NCBI GenBank assembly: GCA_022647565.1
Contig: JALCLA010000001.1
Coordinates: 434,001-498,000 of the forward strand
DNA from: Chiayiivirga sp.
Lineage (GTDB): Bacteria; Pseudomonadota; Gammaproteobacteria; Xanthomonadales; Xanthomonadaceae
Reading direction: 5' to 3'
DNA length: 64,000 nt
This document shows positions 53,237 through 62,473 of the stretch, piece after piece. Position numbers and translations under genes: made by a program. The notes below the pieces were generated by a model, which saw nothing but the letters and a program-made list of their open reading frames with translations, did no database searches and was not told the origin of the DNA. Numbering within the stretch: the first letter of the stretch is position 1; the number at the start of each line of letters is the position of its first letter.

Positions 53237-54655
53237 GTGAATTCCGGATCGATCCAGATCGTCGTGTTCGTTGCCATCACCGCTGCCATTGCCGTCCTCA
53301 CCTGGTGGCGCTGCCGCCGCGCCGAGCGCAGTGGCGACGAATCGCGCGACTACTTCCTCGCCGGCGGCGGCCTCGCCTGGCCTTATGTCGCGGGCTCGCT
53401 GTTGCTCACCAACATCAGCGCCGAGCAGATCGTGGGCATGAACGGCGCACAGGCGATGCTGATCGCCTGGTGGGAGCTGGGATCCGTCGCCGGCCTGCTG
53501 GTGCTGGCCCATGTGCTGGTGCCGATGTACTACCGACACGGCTGCACCACGACCACCGAATTGCTGGAGCGGCGCCTCGGCGATGCCGGACTGCGTCGAC
53601 TGGTGTCGGGGCTGTTCCTGCTCGGCTACATGTTCATCCTGCTGCCGGTGGTGCTCTACACCGGAGCGGTGTTCATGAAGTCGGCGTTTGCGTTGGACGC
53701 ATCGATCCTCCTGATCTCGGTCGCGTTCGCACTGGGCGGCCTGGCCTACGCCTTCTTCGGTGGGCTGCGAGCGATCGCGATCTCCGACACCTTCAACGGC
53801 GTGGCGCTGCTGGTGATGGGCCTGGCCGTCACCTTCTTCGCCCTGCATGCGGTGGGCTGGGATCTGTCCGGGATCCCGGCCGAACGCTGGACCCTGATCG
53901 GCGACGACGATTCCGACATCCCCTGGCACACCCTGCTCACCGGCATGGCCTTCATCCACATCTTCTACTGGGGCACCAACATGGTGATCGCGCAACGCGC
54001 CATGGCCGCGAAATCCGCGCGAGAAGCGCAGAAGGGCATTTACGCCGCCATCGGCTTCAAGCTGGTGATGCCGCTGGTGGTGGTATTCCCCGGCGTGATC
54101 GCGTTCAAGCTGTACGGCGACGTCGGCGACGTGGCCTACGGGCGGCTCGTGGCCGACGTGCTGCCGGCGTGGCTGAGCGGTGCGTTCGCGGCGATGATCG
54201 TGGGCGCGGTGCTGTCCAGCTTCAATTCCTGCCTGAATTCGGCCGCGGCCTTGTGGACCTGTGACTTCCACATCGCACGCATCAACCGCAACGCCGACGT
54301 GAAGCGGGTGGGGCAGATCGTGACGGTGGTCTTCACCGTGATCTCGGTGGCCATGGTGCCGCTGTACCAGCACGCCCAGAGCATCATCGCCACCTTGCAG
54401 AAGCTCAACGGCCTGTACTCGATGCCGGTGCTTGCGGCATTCATCGCGGCGGTGTTCTTCGCCGGGATCGGCGCGCGCGCGGTCAAGATCGGGATCGGCT
54501 TCGGCGCGGCCCTGTACGCGGTGTTCACCTTCCTCTGGTCACCGCTGCACTACATCCACCTGATGGCGATCACGCTGGCCGCAACCCTGGCGGTGATGCT
54601 GGTTGCCGATCGCATCGCGCGGCCGCAGGCGGTGCTGGCCGCGGACGCAGGTTGA
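53237..54655 (+). CDS. Sodium:solute symporter (SSS family), probable glucose/galactose transporter
   Basis: A 472-residue inner-membrane protein with 12-13 helices of the SSS/SGLT type: SRDYFLAGGGLAWPYVAGSLLLTNISAEQ near the N-terminus (read SRDYFLAGGGLAWPYVAGSL), GGLRAIAISDTFNG in the middle and AMIVGAVLSSFNSCLNSAAA, the sodium-site segment. Similar transporters in Xanthomonas and Caulobacter sugar loci take up glucose. The start is GTG 53237 with GGGAGG six bases upstream. The GH97 gene follows after four bases, so glucose made by that enzyme in the periplasm could be taken up at once. Confidence 0.9.
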   Translation: MNSGSIQIVVFVAITAAIAVLTWWRCRRAERSGDESRDYFLAGGGLAWPYVAGSLLLTNISAEQIVGMNGAQAMLIAWWELGSVAGLLVLAHVLVPMYYRHGCTTTTELLERRLGDAGLRRLVSGLFLLGYMFILLPVVLYTGAVFMKSAFALDASILLISVAFALGGLAYAFFGGLRAIAISDTFNGVALLVMGLAVTFFALHAVGWDLSGIPAERWTLIGDDDSDIPWHTLLTGMAFIHIFYWGTNMVIAQRAMAAKSAREAQKGIYAAIGFKLVMPLVVVFPGVIAFKLYGDVGDVAYGRLVADVLPAWLSGAFAAMIVGAVLSSFNSCLNSAAALWTCDFHIARINRNADVKRVGQIVTVVFTVISVAMVPLYQHAQSIIATLQKLNGLYSMPVLAAFIAAVFFAGIGARAVKIGIGFGAALYAVFTFLWSPLHYIHLMAITLAATLAVMLVADRIARPQAVLAADAG

Positions 54656-54659
54656 GGCC

Positions 54660-56690
54660 ATGAGCAGAATCCTGTCCTGCGCCGTGCTCCTGCTGCTTGC
54701 GGGGATGGCATCGGCCGCGCCAGTGGTCATGGCCACGCTCGATTCGCCGCAGAAGATACTGCGGATCGAACTGGTGCTCGACGACGGCCGCCTCGCGTAT
54801 CGCGTGCAGCGCCTGGGCGAACCGCTGATCGCCGATTCGCGCCTGGGCTTCGCCCTGCGCGAGGGCGGGCGGCTGGAACGCAACCTTTCGCTGCAGTCGC
54901 AATCCGTGCGCCAGGTTGACGAGACTTGGGAGCAGCCCTGGGGCGAGAGCCGCGTGGTGCGCAACCGCTACAACGAACTGCGCGCCGGCATCGTCGAAAC
55001 CGTGCGCGGCAAGCGTCGTTTCGATGTGCTGCTGCGCGCCTACGACGACGGCTTTGGCCTGCGCTATGCGTTTCCGCGCCAGGACGGCCTGGCCACGGTC
55101 AGCATCGACGAGGAGCTGACCGAGTTCGCGATCGAACCCGAAGCGACGGCCTGGTGGATTCCGGCGGGCGAGTGGAACCGCTACGAGTACCTGTATCAGC
55201 GCACGCCGCTGCGCGAAGTCGGGCAGGCACATACGCCGCTGACGCTGCGCACTCGCGACGGCCTGCATCTGGCGTTGCACGAGGCGGCCCTGGTCGACTA
55301 CGCCTCGATGTGGTTGCGCCGCGTCGAGGGGCAACGATTCAAGGCCGTGCTCGCGCCGTCGTCGCAGGGTTGGAAGGTGCAGCGCGAGACGCCTTTCGTC
55401 ACGCCGTGGCGCAGCGTGCGCGTGGCGGACAGTGCCGCCGCGCTGTACGAGTCCAACCTCGAGCTCAATCTCAACGAACCCAACGCGCTGGGCGACGTGA
55501 GCTGGTTCAAACCCTCGAAATACGTGGGCGTGTGGTGGAGCCTGCATCTGGACACCGAATCGTGGGCGACCGGGAAGAAGCACGGCGCGACCACCACCAA
55601 CACGAAGCGCTACATCGATTTCGCCGCGAAGCACGGCTTTCGTGGGGTGCTGGTGGAAGGCTGGAATCCGGGCTGGGACGGCGACTGGTTCGAGCACGGC
55701 TGGGGCTTCGATTTCACCCGCAGCACCGACGATTTCGATATCGAGGTGCTGTCGCGCTACGCCGCGCGACGCGGCGTGCATCTGGTGGGACACCACGAGA
55801 CCGCCTGCGCGGTGAGCCACTACGAGCGCCAGCTCGGCGCTGCACTCGATCTCTATGCACGGCTGGGCGTGGACGTGGTCAAGACCGGTTACGTCTGCGA
55901 CGCCGGCCAGATCGAGCGCCAGGACTCGGAGCACGGACCGGTGATCCGCGAATGGCACGACGGGCAGTGGAACGTGCGCCACCACCTGCGCGTGGTGCAG
56001 GAAGCGGCCAGGCGCAAGATCGCGATCAATCCGCACGAGCCGGTGAAGGACACCGGCCTGCGCCGCACCTGGCCGAACTGGATCGCGCGCGAAGGCGCGC
56101 GCGGCATGGAGTACAACGCCTGGGGCAATCCGGGCAATCCGCCCGATCACGAGGCCACCCTCGTCTTTACCCGCATGCTTTCCGGCCCGATGGACTTCAC
56201 CCCTGGCGTGATCAGCCTGCGTGGGCGCGGTGGGCTGAAGTTCCAGAGCACGCTGGCCAAGCAGCTGGCCCAGTACGTGGTGATCTACAGCCCGATCCAG
56301 ATGGCGGCCGACCTGCCCGAGCACTACGAGGCGAATCCCGATGCGTTCCAGTTCATCAAGGATGTGCCGGTGGATTGGGAGACGACGCGGGTGCTGAACG
56401 GCGAGGTCGGTGACTTTGCCACGATCGCGCGCAAGGACAGGAACAGCGGGCAATGGTTCCTCGGCAGCGTCACCGACGAGATCGGGCGCGTGTTGCAGGT
56501 GTCCTTGTCGTTCCTCGATCCGGGCCAGCGCTATCGCGCCGAGATCTATCGCGACGGGGAAGGCGCGCACTGGCGCGACAAGCCGTTCGCTTTCGTGCGC
56601 GAGACGCGTGAGGTGGGCAGCGCCGATGTGTTGGCCCTGGCGCTCGCCGCGGGCGGCGGCCAGGCGATTCGCTTCGTGCCGCTGGACTGA
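54660..56690 (+). CDS. GH97 alpha-glucosidase / glucodextranase family enzyme, exported
   Basis: A 676-residue exported enzyme (signal peptide 1-19). It shows the GH97 order: N-terminal beta-sandwich, catalytic barrel with VGVWWSLHL, GVLVEGWNPGWDGDW, the conserved INPHEPVKDTGLRRTWPN and REGARGMEYNAW, then a C-terminal beta domain. The glutamates of the HEP and EGARGMEYN segments fit the calcium-binding and acid positions of the SusB-type inverting subgroup. It would release glucose from maltodextrin in the periplasm. It is coupled to the SSS transporter and meets the PIN gene end to end with no gap. Confidence 0.94.
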   Translation: MSRILSCAVLLLLAGMASAAPVVMATLDSPQKILRIELVLDDGRLAYRVQRLGEPLIADSRLGFALREGGRLERNLSLQSQSVRQVDETWEQPWGESRVVRNRYNELRAGIVETVRGKRRFDVLLRAYDDGFGLRYAFPRQDGLATVSIDEELTEFAIEPEATAWWIPAGEWNRYEYLYQRTPLREVGQAHTPLTLRTRDGLHLALHEAALVDYASMWLRRVEGQRFKAVLAPSSQGWKVQRETPFVTPWRSVRVADSAAALYESNLELNLNEPNALGDVSWFKPSKYVGVWWSLHLDTESWATGKKHGATTTNTKRYIDFAAKHGFRGVLVEGWNPGWDGDWFEHGWGFDFTRSTDDFDIEVLSRYAARRGVHLVGHHETACAVSHYERQLGAALDLYARLGVDVVKTGYVCDAGQIERQDSEHGPVIREWHDGQWNVRHHLRVVQEAARRKIAINPHEPVKDTGLRRTWPNWIAREGARGMEYNAWGNPGNPPDHEATLVFTRMLSGPMDFTPGVISLRGRGGLKFQSTLAKQLAQYVVIYSPIQMAADLPEHYEANPDAFQFIKDVPVDWETTRVLNGEVGDFATIARKDRNSGQWFLGSVTDEIGRVLQVSLSFLDPGQRYRAEIYRDGEGAHWRDKPFAFVRETREVGSADVLALALAAGGGQAIRFVPLD

Positions 56691-57134
56691 TCAGGCGCTG
56701 CGCAGTTCGAACGCTTCAGGAAGCAGGATGGCGAAGCCCGCGTCGCGTTGTGCGCGGCGCGAGAGGTTCAGCAATTCCGCGTCGCGCGTGAGCAGCGCCA
56801 CGGCGCGCGCATCGCGCGCCAGTTCGAGAAACTTCTGGTCGTCCGGGTCACGGCAGCGCGGAAGCGTCGAGGCCAGCGGCTCGCCGGGCTCGAATCGCGT
56901 CGTCAGCGCGTCGTAGGCAGCTTCGAGTTCGGCGCAGCGCGCCGCATCGAGCGCGAATTGCGGATAACGCAGCACCCGCCGCCATTCATCGCGACACGCG
57001 GGATTGCTGACGGCGACAACCTCGCCAGCGCACAGCGAGGCGAACAAGGCCGCGACCCGCGCATCGTCGAACACCAGGCCATCGAGCCAGGCGTTGGTGT
57101 CCAGCACGAGGCGCGGAATCGACGTCGCGCTCAA
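56691..57134 (-). CDS. PIN-domain protein (putative toxin, COG1569-like)
   Basis: About 147 residues. The PIN fold starts RLVLDTNAWLDGLVF with the first catalytic Asp near residue 12; further acidic residues are in CRDEWRRVL, CRDPDDQKFLELA and LLTRDAELL. PIN proteins are Mg-dependent ribonucleases, often toxins, but no antitoxin gene lies beside it. The best start is TTG 57134, overlapping the stop of the sugar-dehydrogenase gene, which suggests coupled translation; no ATG is available before the domain. Confidence 0.8.
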   Translation of the reverse strand: MSATSIPRLVLDTNAWLDGLVFDDARVAALFASLCAGEVVAVSNPACRDEWRRVLRYPQFALDAARCAELEAAYDALTTRFEPGEPLASTLPRCRDPDDQKFLELARDARAVALLTRDAELLNLSRRAQRDAGFAILLPEAFELRSA

Positions 57135-58303
57135 TCTTCTGCGCGCGGCGTGAGTTTGAGCAGGCGCCCGCCGCTGCCGTCTTCGAGCAGCCAGAGCGCG
57201 CCGTCCTTGTCTTCCTCGACGGCGCGGATGCGGTGGCCGAAGTCGTAGCGCGCGACTTCCTTCGCGTTTTCGCCGGTGATCTCGACCCGGATCAGCGCTT
57301 GCGAGGACAGGCCGCCGATCAGGGCCTGCCCGCCCCAGGGAAACAGCGCGCCGCGATAGAAATGCAGCGACGAGGGCGAGATCACCGGCGTCCACCATAG
57401 CCTGGGTGCGACGAATTCGGGCCGGGTATCGTGGTCGGGGATGTCGCGTCCGCCGTAGTGGTCGCCGTTCGACACGATCGGGTAGCCGTAGTTCGCGCCG
57501 CGTCGCACGAGGTTGAGTTCGTCGCCGCCCTGCGGTCCCATCTCGGTGTTCCAGAGCCGGCCTTGCGCATCGACATCGATGCCGAGCGGATTGCGGTGTC
57601 CAAGCGACCAGATCTGCGCCGCCACCTTGCCTTCGCCCGCGAAGGGATTGTCGGGCGCCGCCTTGCCGTCGTCGGCGAGGCGCAGGATCTTGCCGAGGTT
57701 GGCGTCCATGTCCTGCGCCGGTTCGAAGTGCTGGCGCTCGCCCGAACTCACGTACAGGTGGCCATCGGCGAACAGCAGGCGATGGCCGTAGTGGCCCTGG
57801 CCCGTGAGCTTGGGTGTCTGGCGCCAGATCACGTCGGGCTTCCCGAGTTCGCCACCGCCGTCCTCGTCCAGCGACAGCGTCGCGCGCGCCACGACCGCGC
57901 CATGGGTGTTTCGCAGGCCGGCTTCGGCGTAGCTGAGGTAGACCAGGCCATTGCTGGCGAAACCCGGATGAAGCGCGACATCGCCCAGTCCGCCTTGCCC
58001 GCCATACGCGACCTTGGGCACGCCGGTGATCTCGCCGCTGCGCTGCGTCGTGGGATTGAACAGCTTGAGCGCGCCGCGCTTCTCGGTGACCAGCAGGCGA
58101 CCGTCGGGCAGGAAGGCCATGGCCCAGGGTTCGTCGAACGTGGCCTGCGCGGCGATCGTGAACGGCGCATCGCCGGGGACGGGCGTGGCGCGGGTGAGCG
58201 CGGGATCGGGCCCGCGCGAGGGTTCGGTCTCGGCCCGGGTGCAGGCGGCGGCGGCGAGCAGCACGGCGACGGCGACGAGTCGATTCGGTCGGTAGGACGG
58301 CAT
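57131..58303 (-). CDS. PQQ-type (sGDH/HHIP-like) sugar dehydrogenase lipoprotein
   Basis: A 390-residue lipoprotein (signal ending LLAAAAC). The six-bladed propeller pattern of soluble PQQ glucose dehydrogenases is clear: EPWAMAFLPDGRLLVTEKRG, GLGDVALHPGF, GHYGHRLLFADGHLYVSSGE, LGHRNPLGIDVD, NTEMGPQGGDELN and GANYGYPIVSNG. The histidine in GHYGHR matches the proposed base. It would oxidise an aldose in the periplasm if PQQ is available; no PQQ synthesis gene is in the window. GAGGAGC precedes ATG 58303. It overlaps the PIN gene by four bases. Confidence 0.87.
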   Translation of the reverse strand: MPSYRPNRLVAVAVLLAAAACTRAETEPSRGPDPALTRATPVPGDAPFTIAAQATFDEPWAMAFLPDGRLLVTEKRGALKLFNPTTQRSGEITGVPKVAYGGQGGLGDVALHPGFASNGLVYLSYAEAGLRNTHGAVVARATLSLDEDGGGELGKPDVIWRQTPKLTGQGHYGHRLLFADGHLYVSSGERQHFEPAQDMDANLGKILRLADDGKAAPDNPFAGEGKVAAQIWSLGHRNPLGIDVDAQGRLWNTEMGPQGGDELNLVRRGANYGYPIVSNGDHYGGRDIPDHDTRPEFVAPRLWWTPVISPSSLHFYRGALFPWGGQALIGGLSSQALIRVEITGENAKEVARYDFGHRIRAVEEDKDGALWLLEDGSGGRLLKLTPRAED

Positions 58304-58475
58304 GGGCAGCGCTCCTCGGCGCAGGCGCAGCGTTCGTTGTACGCGTCGCGCTCGCGCCGACGCAAGCGCCGGCACGGCGCCACCCGTGCCGATGCGCCGA
58401 AGCGACGGGAACTTCGCGGTCGTCGCACCAGTCCCTGCTGCGCTGCCGTTCCGGCAGCCTGAGCGGGAGTGGGTG

Positions 58476-59189
58476 ATGGGTACGAAAGTCAGTCTGGTGG
58501 TGCTGTTGGTGGGCCTGCTCGGTGCGCAGGCGGCACAGGCCGGGGAAGCGGAAGCACGGCGCGCGGTGCAGAGCCTGTCGCCCCAGGCCAGCATCGATTC
58601 GATCGTGCCCGCCGCCAGTGCCGGCTGGTACGAAGTGGTGACACAAGGCCAGCTGCTCTATGTCAGCGCCGACGGCAAACACGTGATGGCCGGCGACCTG
58701 TGGCAGGTCGAGGATCGGGTCAACCTGAGCGCCAAGCGCAAGAATGGCCTGCGCCACGACGTGCTGGACGAGGTCGGTCAGGAGCGCCGCATCGTGTTCG
58801 CGGCCGAGCAGCCCAAGTACAGCGTTACCGTGTTCACCGACCTCGACTGCGGCTATTGCCGTCGCCTGCACCACGACATCGACCAGTACGCCGCGCGCGG
58901 CATCAGCGTGGAGTACCTGCTGCTGCCGCGTGGCGGACTGGGATCCGCGTCGTTCGACCAGGCTGTGGCGGTGTGGTGCGCCGCGGATCGCAAGCAGGCC
59001 TTCGCGCTGGCCAAGGCCGGCACGCCGGCGCCTGCGGCGACCTGCCCCAATCCCATCGCCGACAACTATGCGCTGGTCGAACGCATGGGCGGGATCATCG
59101 GCACGCCGGCGATGATCGATGCGAGTGGCGCCATGACCGGCTACCAGACGCCGGAGCAGCTGGTCGCGCGGCTGGAAGCGATCAGGTAA
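58476..59189 (+). CDS. Thiol:disulfide interchange protein, DsbC/DsbG type
   Basis: A 237-residue periplasmic protein: signal peptide (1-22), an N-terminal dimerisation-like domain (ASIDSIVPAASAGWYEV), and a thioredoxin fold with active site CGYC in TDLDCGYCRRLHHDI (about residues 124-138) and the cis-Pro segment IIGTPAMIDASG. A second cysteine pair (VWCAAD and ATCPNP) matches the structural disulfide of DsbC. It would isomerise wrong disulfides. GGGAGTGGG precedes ATG 58476. It overlaps the convergent membrane-protein gene by eight bases. Confidence 0.92.
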   Translation: MGTKVSLVVLLVGLLGAQAAQAGEAEARRAVQSLSPQASIDSIVPAASAGWYEVVTQGQLLYVSADGKHVMAGDLWQVEDRVNLSAKRKNGLRHDVLDEVGQERRIVFAAEQPKYSVTVFTDLDCGYCRRLHHDIDQYAARGISVEYLLLPRGGLGSASFDQAVAVWCAADRKQAFALAKAGTPAPAATCPNPIADNYALVERMGGIIGTPAMIDASGAMTGYQTPEQLVARLEAIR

Positions 59190-59592
59190 CCGGAGCCGGC
59201 GCGCGGCGCCACGTGGCTGGCGCCGCGAACAGCAAGGCGATCACCGCGATCACGTCGCCCAGCACGATGCGTCCGATGGCGGCGCCGTGATCCGCGCCCA
59301 GGCTCAGCGCGATGAAGCCGGCGGCGCTGACCAGGCCGGCAATCCACAGCGGACGCCGCCACGATGCGATCCGGATCGCGCCGAGCAGGCCGATGCCGAG
59401 CAGGCCGAACATCAAGGCCCGATGGCGCAGCAACAACAGCAGGTCGGCATCGCGGAGTTCGAGGCCGTAGAGCGTCTGCAGCGCCGCAGCACCCGACAAT
59501 CCGGGCAAGGGTGCCAGATGGATCAGGGCGGCAAGGCCGAATCCCAGCGCCAGCAGGGCGCGTTGCGCAAGGCCGGCGGCTGGCGTGCTCAT
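59182..59592 (-). CDS. Four-helix membrane protein of unknown function
   Basis: A 136-residue protein with about four hydrophobic segments (LALGFGLAALIHL; LLLLRHRALMFGLLGIGLLG; WIAGLVSAAGFIALSLG; DVIAVIALLFAAPA). The His in LRHRALMFG and the Asp in the last helices are inside or near membrane segments. I know no assigned role. GGGAGGG precedes ATG 59592. It is divergent from the XRE regulator, with a palindrome between them (59735-59751), so it may be that regulator's target. Confidence 0.65.
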   Translation of the reverse strand: MSTPAAGLAQRALLALGFGLAALIHLAPLPGLSGAAALQTLYGLELRDADLLLLLRHRALMFGLLGIGLLGAIRIASWRRPLWIAGLVSAAGFIALSLGADHGAAIGRIVLGDVIAVIALLFAAPATWRRAPAPVT

Positions 59593-59734
59593 CGCGCCCT
59601 CCCGCCGCCATGCCGCGCTGCGGATTTGCGGCCAGGCCGCACAGGTCGCCACGGCGAGGAAGCGAGCGGCAGAGGCATGGACGTCTCCTTGATCGGGTTC
59701 GGCACCATCGTGCACCTGCCACGTAACGGCGTCG

Positions 59735-59751
59735 ATTACCTGCGAGGTAAT
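59735..59751. promoter_or_regulatory. Palindromic operator candidate between membrane protein and XRE regulator
   Basis: ATTACCT-GCG-AGGTAAT, a 7-bp perfect dyad, 36 bp before the regulator start and 143 bp before the divergent gene. It is well suited to binding by a dimeric helix-turn-helix protein and autoregulation. Confidence 0.55.
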
Positions 59752-59786
59752 GCCGATGCGGCGCGTGCCTCGATAGGATGCGGGGC

Positions 59787-60596
59787 ATGAATGCACAAGC
59801 CGCCACGCCGTCCGCTCCCGCTTCGACCGGCGCGCTGCTGCGCGACTGGCGCCAGCGGCGTCGCCTGAGCCAGCTGGAGCTGGCAGCGGACGCGGCGATT
59901 TCCACCCGGCACCTGAGCTTCGTCGAAACCGGCCGCGCCCGGGCCAGTCGCGAACTGCTGCTGCATCTGGCGCAGTTGCTCGATCTGCCACTGCGCGAAC
60001 GCAACGTGTTGCTGGTGAGCGCCGGCTTCGCGCCGATGTATGCCAAACGTGCGCTCGATGCGCCGGAACTCGCGGCGGCGCGCAGTGCGATCGAACTGGT
60101 GCTGCGCGGGCACGAGCCCTATCCAGCGCTGGCGCTGGACCGACACTGGAACCTGGTGCTGGCCAATCGCGCGGCGCAGCGCTTGTTCGCGCAGGTTGCG
60201 CCGGCCTTGCTGGCACCACCGGTGAACATGATGCGCTTGAGCCTGCATCCGGACGGGCTGGGCGGCGCTCTTCTCAATGCGGAGGAAGTGCGCGCGCGCA
60301 TGCTGCATCGTCTTCGCCGTCAGGTGGCGAACAGCGGCGACGCGGCATTGGCGGCGCTGCTGCGCGAACTCAGCGTCTTGCCGGGTGCGCCGGGCGCCAC
60401 GACGCCGGTGCCCGACCCGTACGCGGGCGTGGTGTTGCCGCTGCGGCTGCGCACCCCGGCCGGTGAGGTGGCCTTGTTCAGCACGCTCACGGTGTTCGGC
60501 ACGCCGGTCGAGGTGACCTTGTCGGAGTTGGCGCTGGAGGCGTTCTTCCCGGCGGATGAAGCCAGCGCACAGGTGCTGCGCCGGCTGGCCGAGTGA
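59787..60596 (+). CDS. XRE-family transcriptional regulator with MmyB-like ligand domain
   Basis: A 269-residue regulator. Residues about 16-72 are the helix-turn-helix (LLRDWRQRRRLSQLELAADA, then STRHLSFVETGRARAS). The C-terminal domain (LRGHEPYPALALDRHWNLVL, then LAPPVNMMRLSLHPDG and LSTL-type beta segments) matches the MmyB-like PAS/lipid-binding domain that follows XRE HTHs. The ligand is unknown. ATG 59787 is chosen; ATG 59778, three codons earlier, is possible. Confidence 0.9.
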   Translation: MNAQAATPSAPASTGALLRDWRQRRRLSQLELAADAAISTRHLSFVETGRARASRELLLHLAQLLDLPLRERNVLLVSAGFAPMYAKRALDAPELAAARSAIELVLRGHEPYPALALDRHWNLVLANRAAQRLFAQVAPALLAPPVNMMRLSLHPDGLGGALLNAEEVRARMLHRLRRQVANSGDAALAALLRELSVLPGAPGATTPVPDPYAGVVLPLRLRTPAGEVALFSTLTVFGTPVEVTLSELALEAFFPADEASAQVLRRLAE

Positions 60597-60625
60597 ACGC
60601 CTCGTGCGGGAGGACCGGCGTGGGA

Positions 60626-61750
60626 TCAGCCCGCCGGTTCCAGTCGCACCCGCAGCGCCGTGAGATACCAGTCGCTACGGCCTTCGAAGGCGCTGTCGCT
60701 GCCGGCGACGATCCAGAGCCGGCCCTGCGCATCGCTGCGCATGTTCAGGTCATGGCCGTGGGTGCTCACGGTCTTGAGTTCCCACGGCGCATGCACGCCG
60801 TTGTCGCAGGAGTAAGAGTTGGAGAGCACGCCGACCACCAGCGCATTCGCGCCGCTCTGCGATTGCTGGCCATAGTCGATGTTGAGCCGCAGCCAGCCGT
60901 TGTCGCCGGGCGCATTGCTGGGCAGGGCGAGTGGTTCCTGGGTGGATGCCCCGAGGTGCAGGTAGAGGCCTTCACCCGGGGAGCCGCCGACGCCCGCGCA
61001 ACCGGCCGGTACGTCGCTGGCCAGTTCCAGTTCGATCTCGAGTCGATACAAGGTGTCCGGCCGCAATCCACCCAGCGCGCCCTTGATCAGCATGGCGAGA
61101 TCGTCGGAGTGGTTGTTGCCCGACAGGCGTAGCCCGCGGCGTGCGCTCAAGGGTGCGGGCAAGGGTTCGTGCTTGAAGTCGAGTTCGTAGAACGTCTCTT
61201 CTCCGGGAGGCTTGTCCGCGAACAGGGCGCTGAAGCCCTGCGCGCCGCGTTCGAATGAGAACTCGCGGGTTTCGCCAAATTCTTCCTCGCTGTTGCAGCG
61301 TTCGCCCTGGATGCCGGTGAGGCGGGTCAGCGGCATGCTGCCGGCGCTGAAGCCGGAGGTACTGGGTGTCCACTGCAGCGTGCCCTTGTCGCAGTCGGCA
61401 AAGTCGACCTGCACTTCGCCCCAGGGACGCGTGCTGATGGCGGCCGGGTCGAACAGCGGCGGGAAGCGCCCGCCTTCGGAACGGGCCAGGGTGGCGTGCA
61501 GCTGCGGGCCCTCGAAGCGTCCCAGCCCGAACAGCCACATCGGCGCGCCGTTCGCATCGAAGGTGTACCAGACCACCACGGCGCGGCCGCGATCGAGCAT
61601 TTCGATGTTGAGGCCATGGCCGGACTGCGCCGGGTTGTACCAGCTGCCGCTGAAATCGCCGCGCGGCCCGAAGGGGTCACCGGTCTGCGCCAGGGCGGGC
61701 GCGGCGAACGCGATCAGCATCAGCGCGCGTGAAAGGAAACCGAGGGTCAT
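60626..61750 (-). CDS. Secreted protein with GSWYNPAQSGHG-type module, unknown function
   Basis: A 374-residue protein with a signal peptide (1-21). Residues about 30-150 hold the motif FSGSWYNPAQSGHGLNIEML and WYTFDANGAPMWLFG, a module found, often repeated, in exported proteins of Xanthomonadaceae; its role is not known. The second half (after about 170) is a beta-rich, jelly-roll-like domain with possible disulfides (CAGVGG and SYSCDNG). GGAGCC precedes ATG 61750. It lies 75 bp after coq7 on the same strand. Confidence 0.75.
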   Translation of the reverse strand: MTLGFLSRALMLIAFAAPALAQTGDPFGPRGDFSGSWYNPAQSGHGLNIEMLDRGRAVVVWYTFDANGAPMWLFGLGRFEGPQLHATLARSEGGRFPPLFDPAAISTRPWGEVQVDFADCDKGTLQWTPSTSGFSAGSMPLTRLTGIQGERCNSEEEFGETREFSFERGAQGFSALFADKPPGEETFYELDFKHEPLPAPLSARRGLRLSGNNHSDDLAMLIKGALGGLRPDTLYRLEIELELASDVPAGCAGVGGSPGEGLYLHLGASTQEPLALPSNAPGDNGWLRLNIDYGQQSQSGANALVVGVLSNSYSCDNGVHAPWELKTVSTHGHDLNMRSDAQGRLWIVAGSDSAFEGRSDWYLTALRVRLEPAG

Positions 61751-61825
61751 GCGGGGGCTCCGGGCGGAAGGCGAAAGTAGTACGCAGGACAGGCGCGAAG
61801 CGTCGCAGCGTCGCCCCTGCGGCAT

Positions 61826-62473
61826 TCAGATCCGGTAGGCCACGGCCTTCATCACGGTCGAGGCCAGGGCCATCAACTGCGGCACCGGCGGCGGCAGGGT
61901 GCGGGCACCCGCGGCCTCGGCCTGGTCGGCGTGGCGTGCTTCATCCGCCTTCATCGTGCGCAGGATGGCGCGACTGCGTTCATCGCCGGTCGGCAGCGAC
62001 TCCAGGTGCTGGTCGAGGTGCGCTTCCACCTGGCGCTCGGTTTCCACCACGAAACCGAGGTTCCAGCCGTCTCCGGCAAGGCCCGCCGCGACGCCGATGG
62101 CGTAGCTGCCGGCATACCAGAGCGGATTGAGCAGGCTGGGCTGGCTCTGCAGCTCAGCAAGGCGATCATCGCACCAGGCCAGATGATCGGTTTCCTCCTG
62201 CGCGGCCTGCAGCAACTCGCGTCGCGTAACGGGATCGCGAGCCACCGCGGCCTGTCCGACATACAAGGCTTGCGCGCAGACCTCGCCGGTGTGGTTGACC
62301 CGCATCAGGCCTGCCGCGTGGCGGCGCGCCGCATCATCAAGCTCGTGCTCCGGCGTATTGCCCGCCGGATTCGCGCGCTCGGCCCGGGCCTGGCGCGCGA
62401 GGCTGGTGGCCAGGGCGTGATCCATCCGGATAAAGGCGCGATCCAGCAGGGAATAGCGGCGCAATTCGGTCAT
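61826..62473 (-). CDS. coq7: 2-polyprenyl-3-methyl-6-methoxy-1,4-benzoquinone monooxygenase (Coq7)
   Basis: A 215-residue di-iron hydroxylase of ubiquinone synthesis. Iron-ligand motifs are visible: [15 protein letters not shown] (Glu), [16 protein letters not shown] (Glu/His), a Glu in [16 protein letters not shown] and the final DEARHADQA. Its ATG overlaps the stop of the upstream Fe-S gene by four bases, so it is translated with it. The presence of ubiquinone synthesis agrees with an aerobic gammaproteobacterium. Confidence 0.95.
   Translation of the reverse strand: MTELRRYSLLDRAFIRMDHALATSLARQARAERANPAGNTPEHELDDAARRHAAGLMRVNHTGEVCAQALYVGQAAVARDPVTRRELLQAAQEETDHLAWCDDRLAELQSQPSLLNPLWYAGSYAIGVAAGLAGDGWNLGFVVETERQVEAHLDQHLESLPTGDERSRAILRTMKADEARHADQAEAAGARTLPPPVPQLMALASTVMKAVAYRI

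Noticed and set aside
54570..56570. 666-codon minus-strand ORF opposite the GH97 gene
   Set aside because: Shadow of GH97; no motif, unlikely composition.
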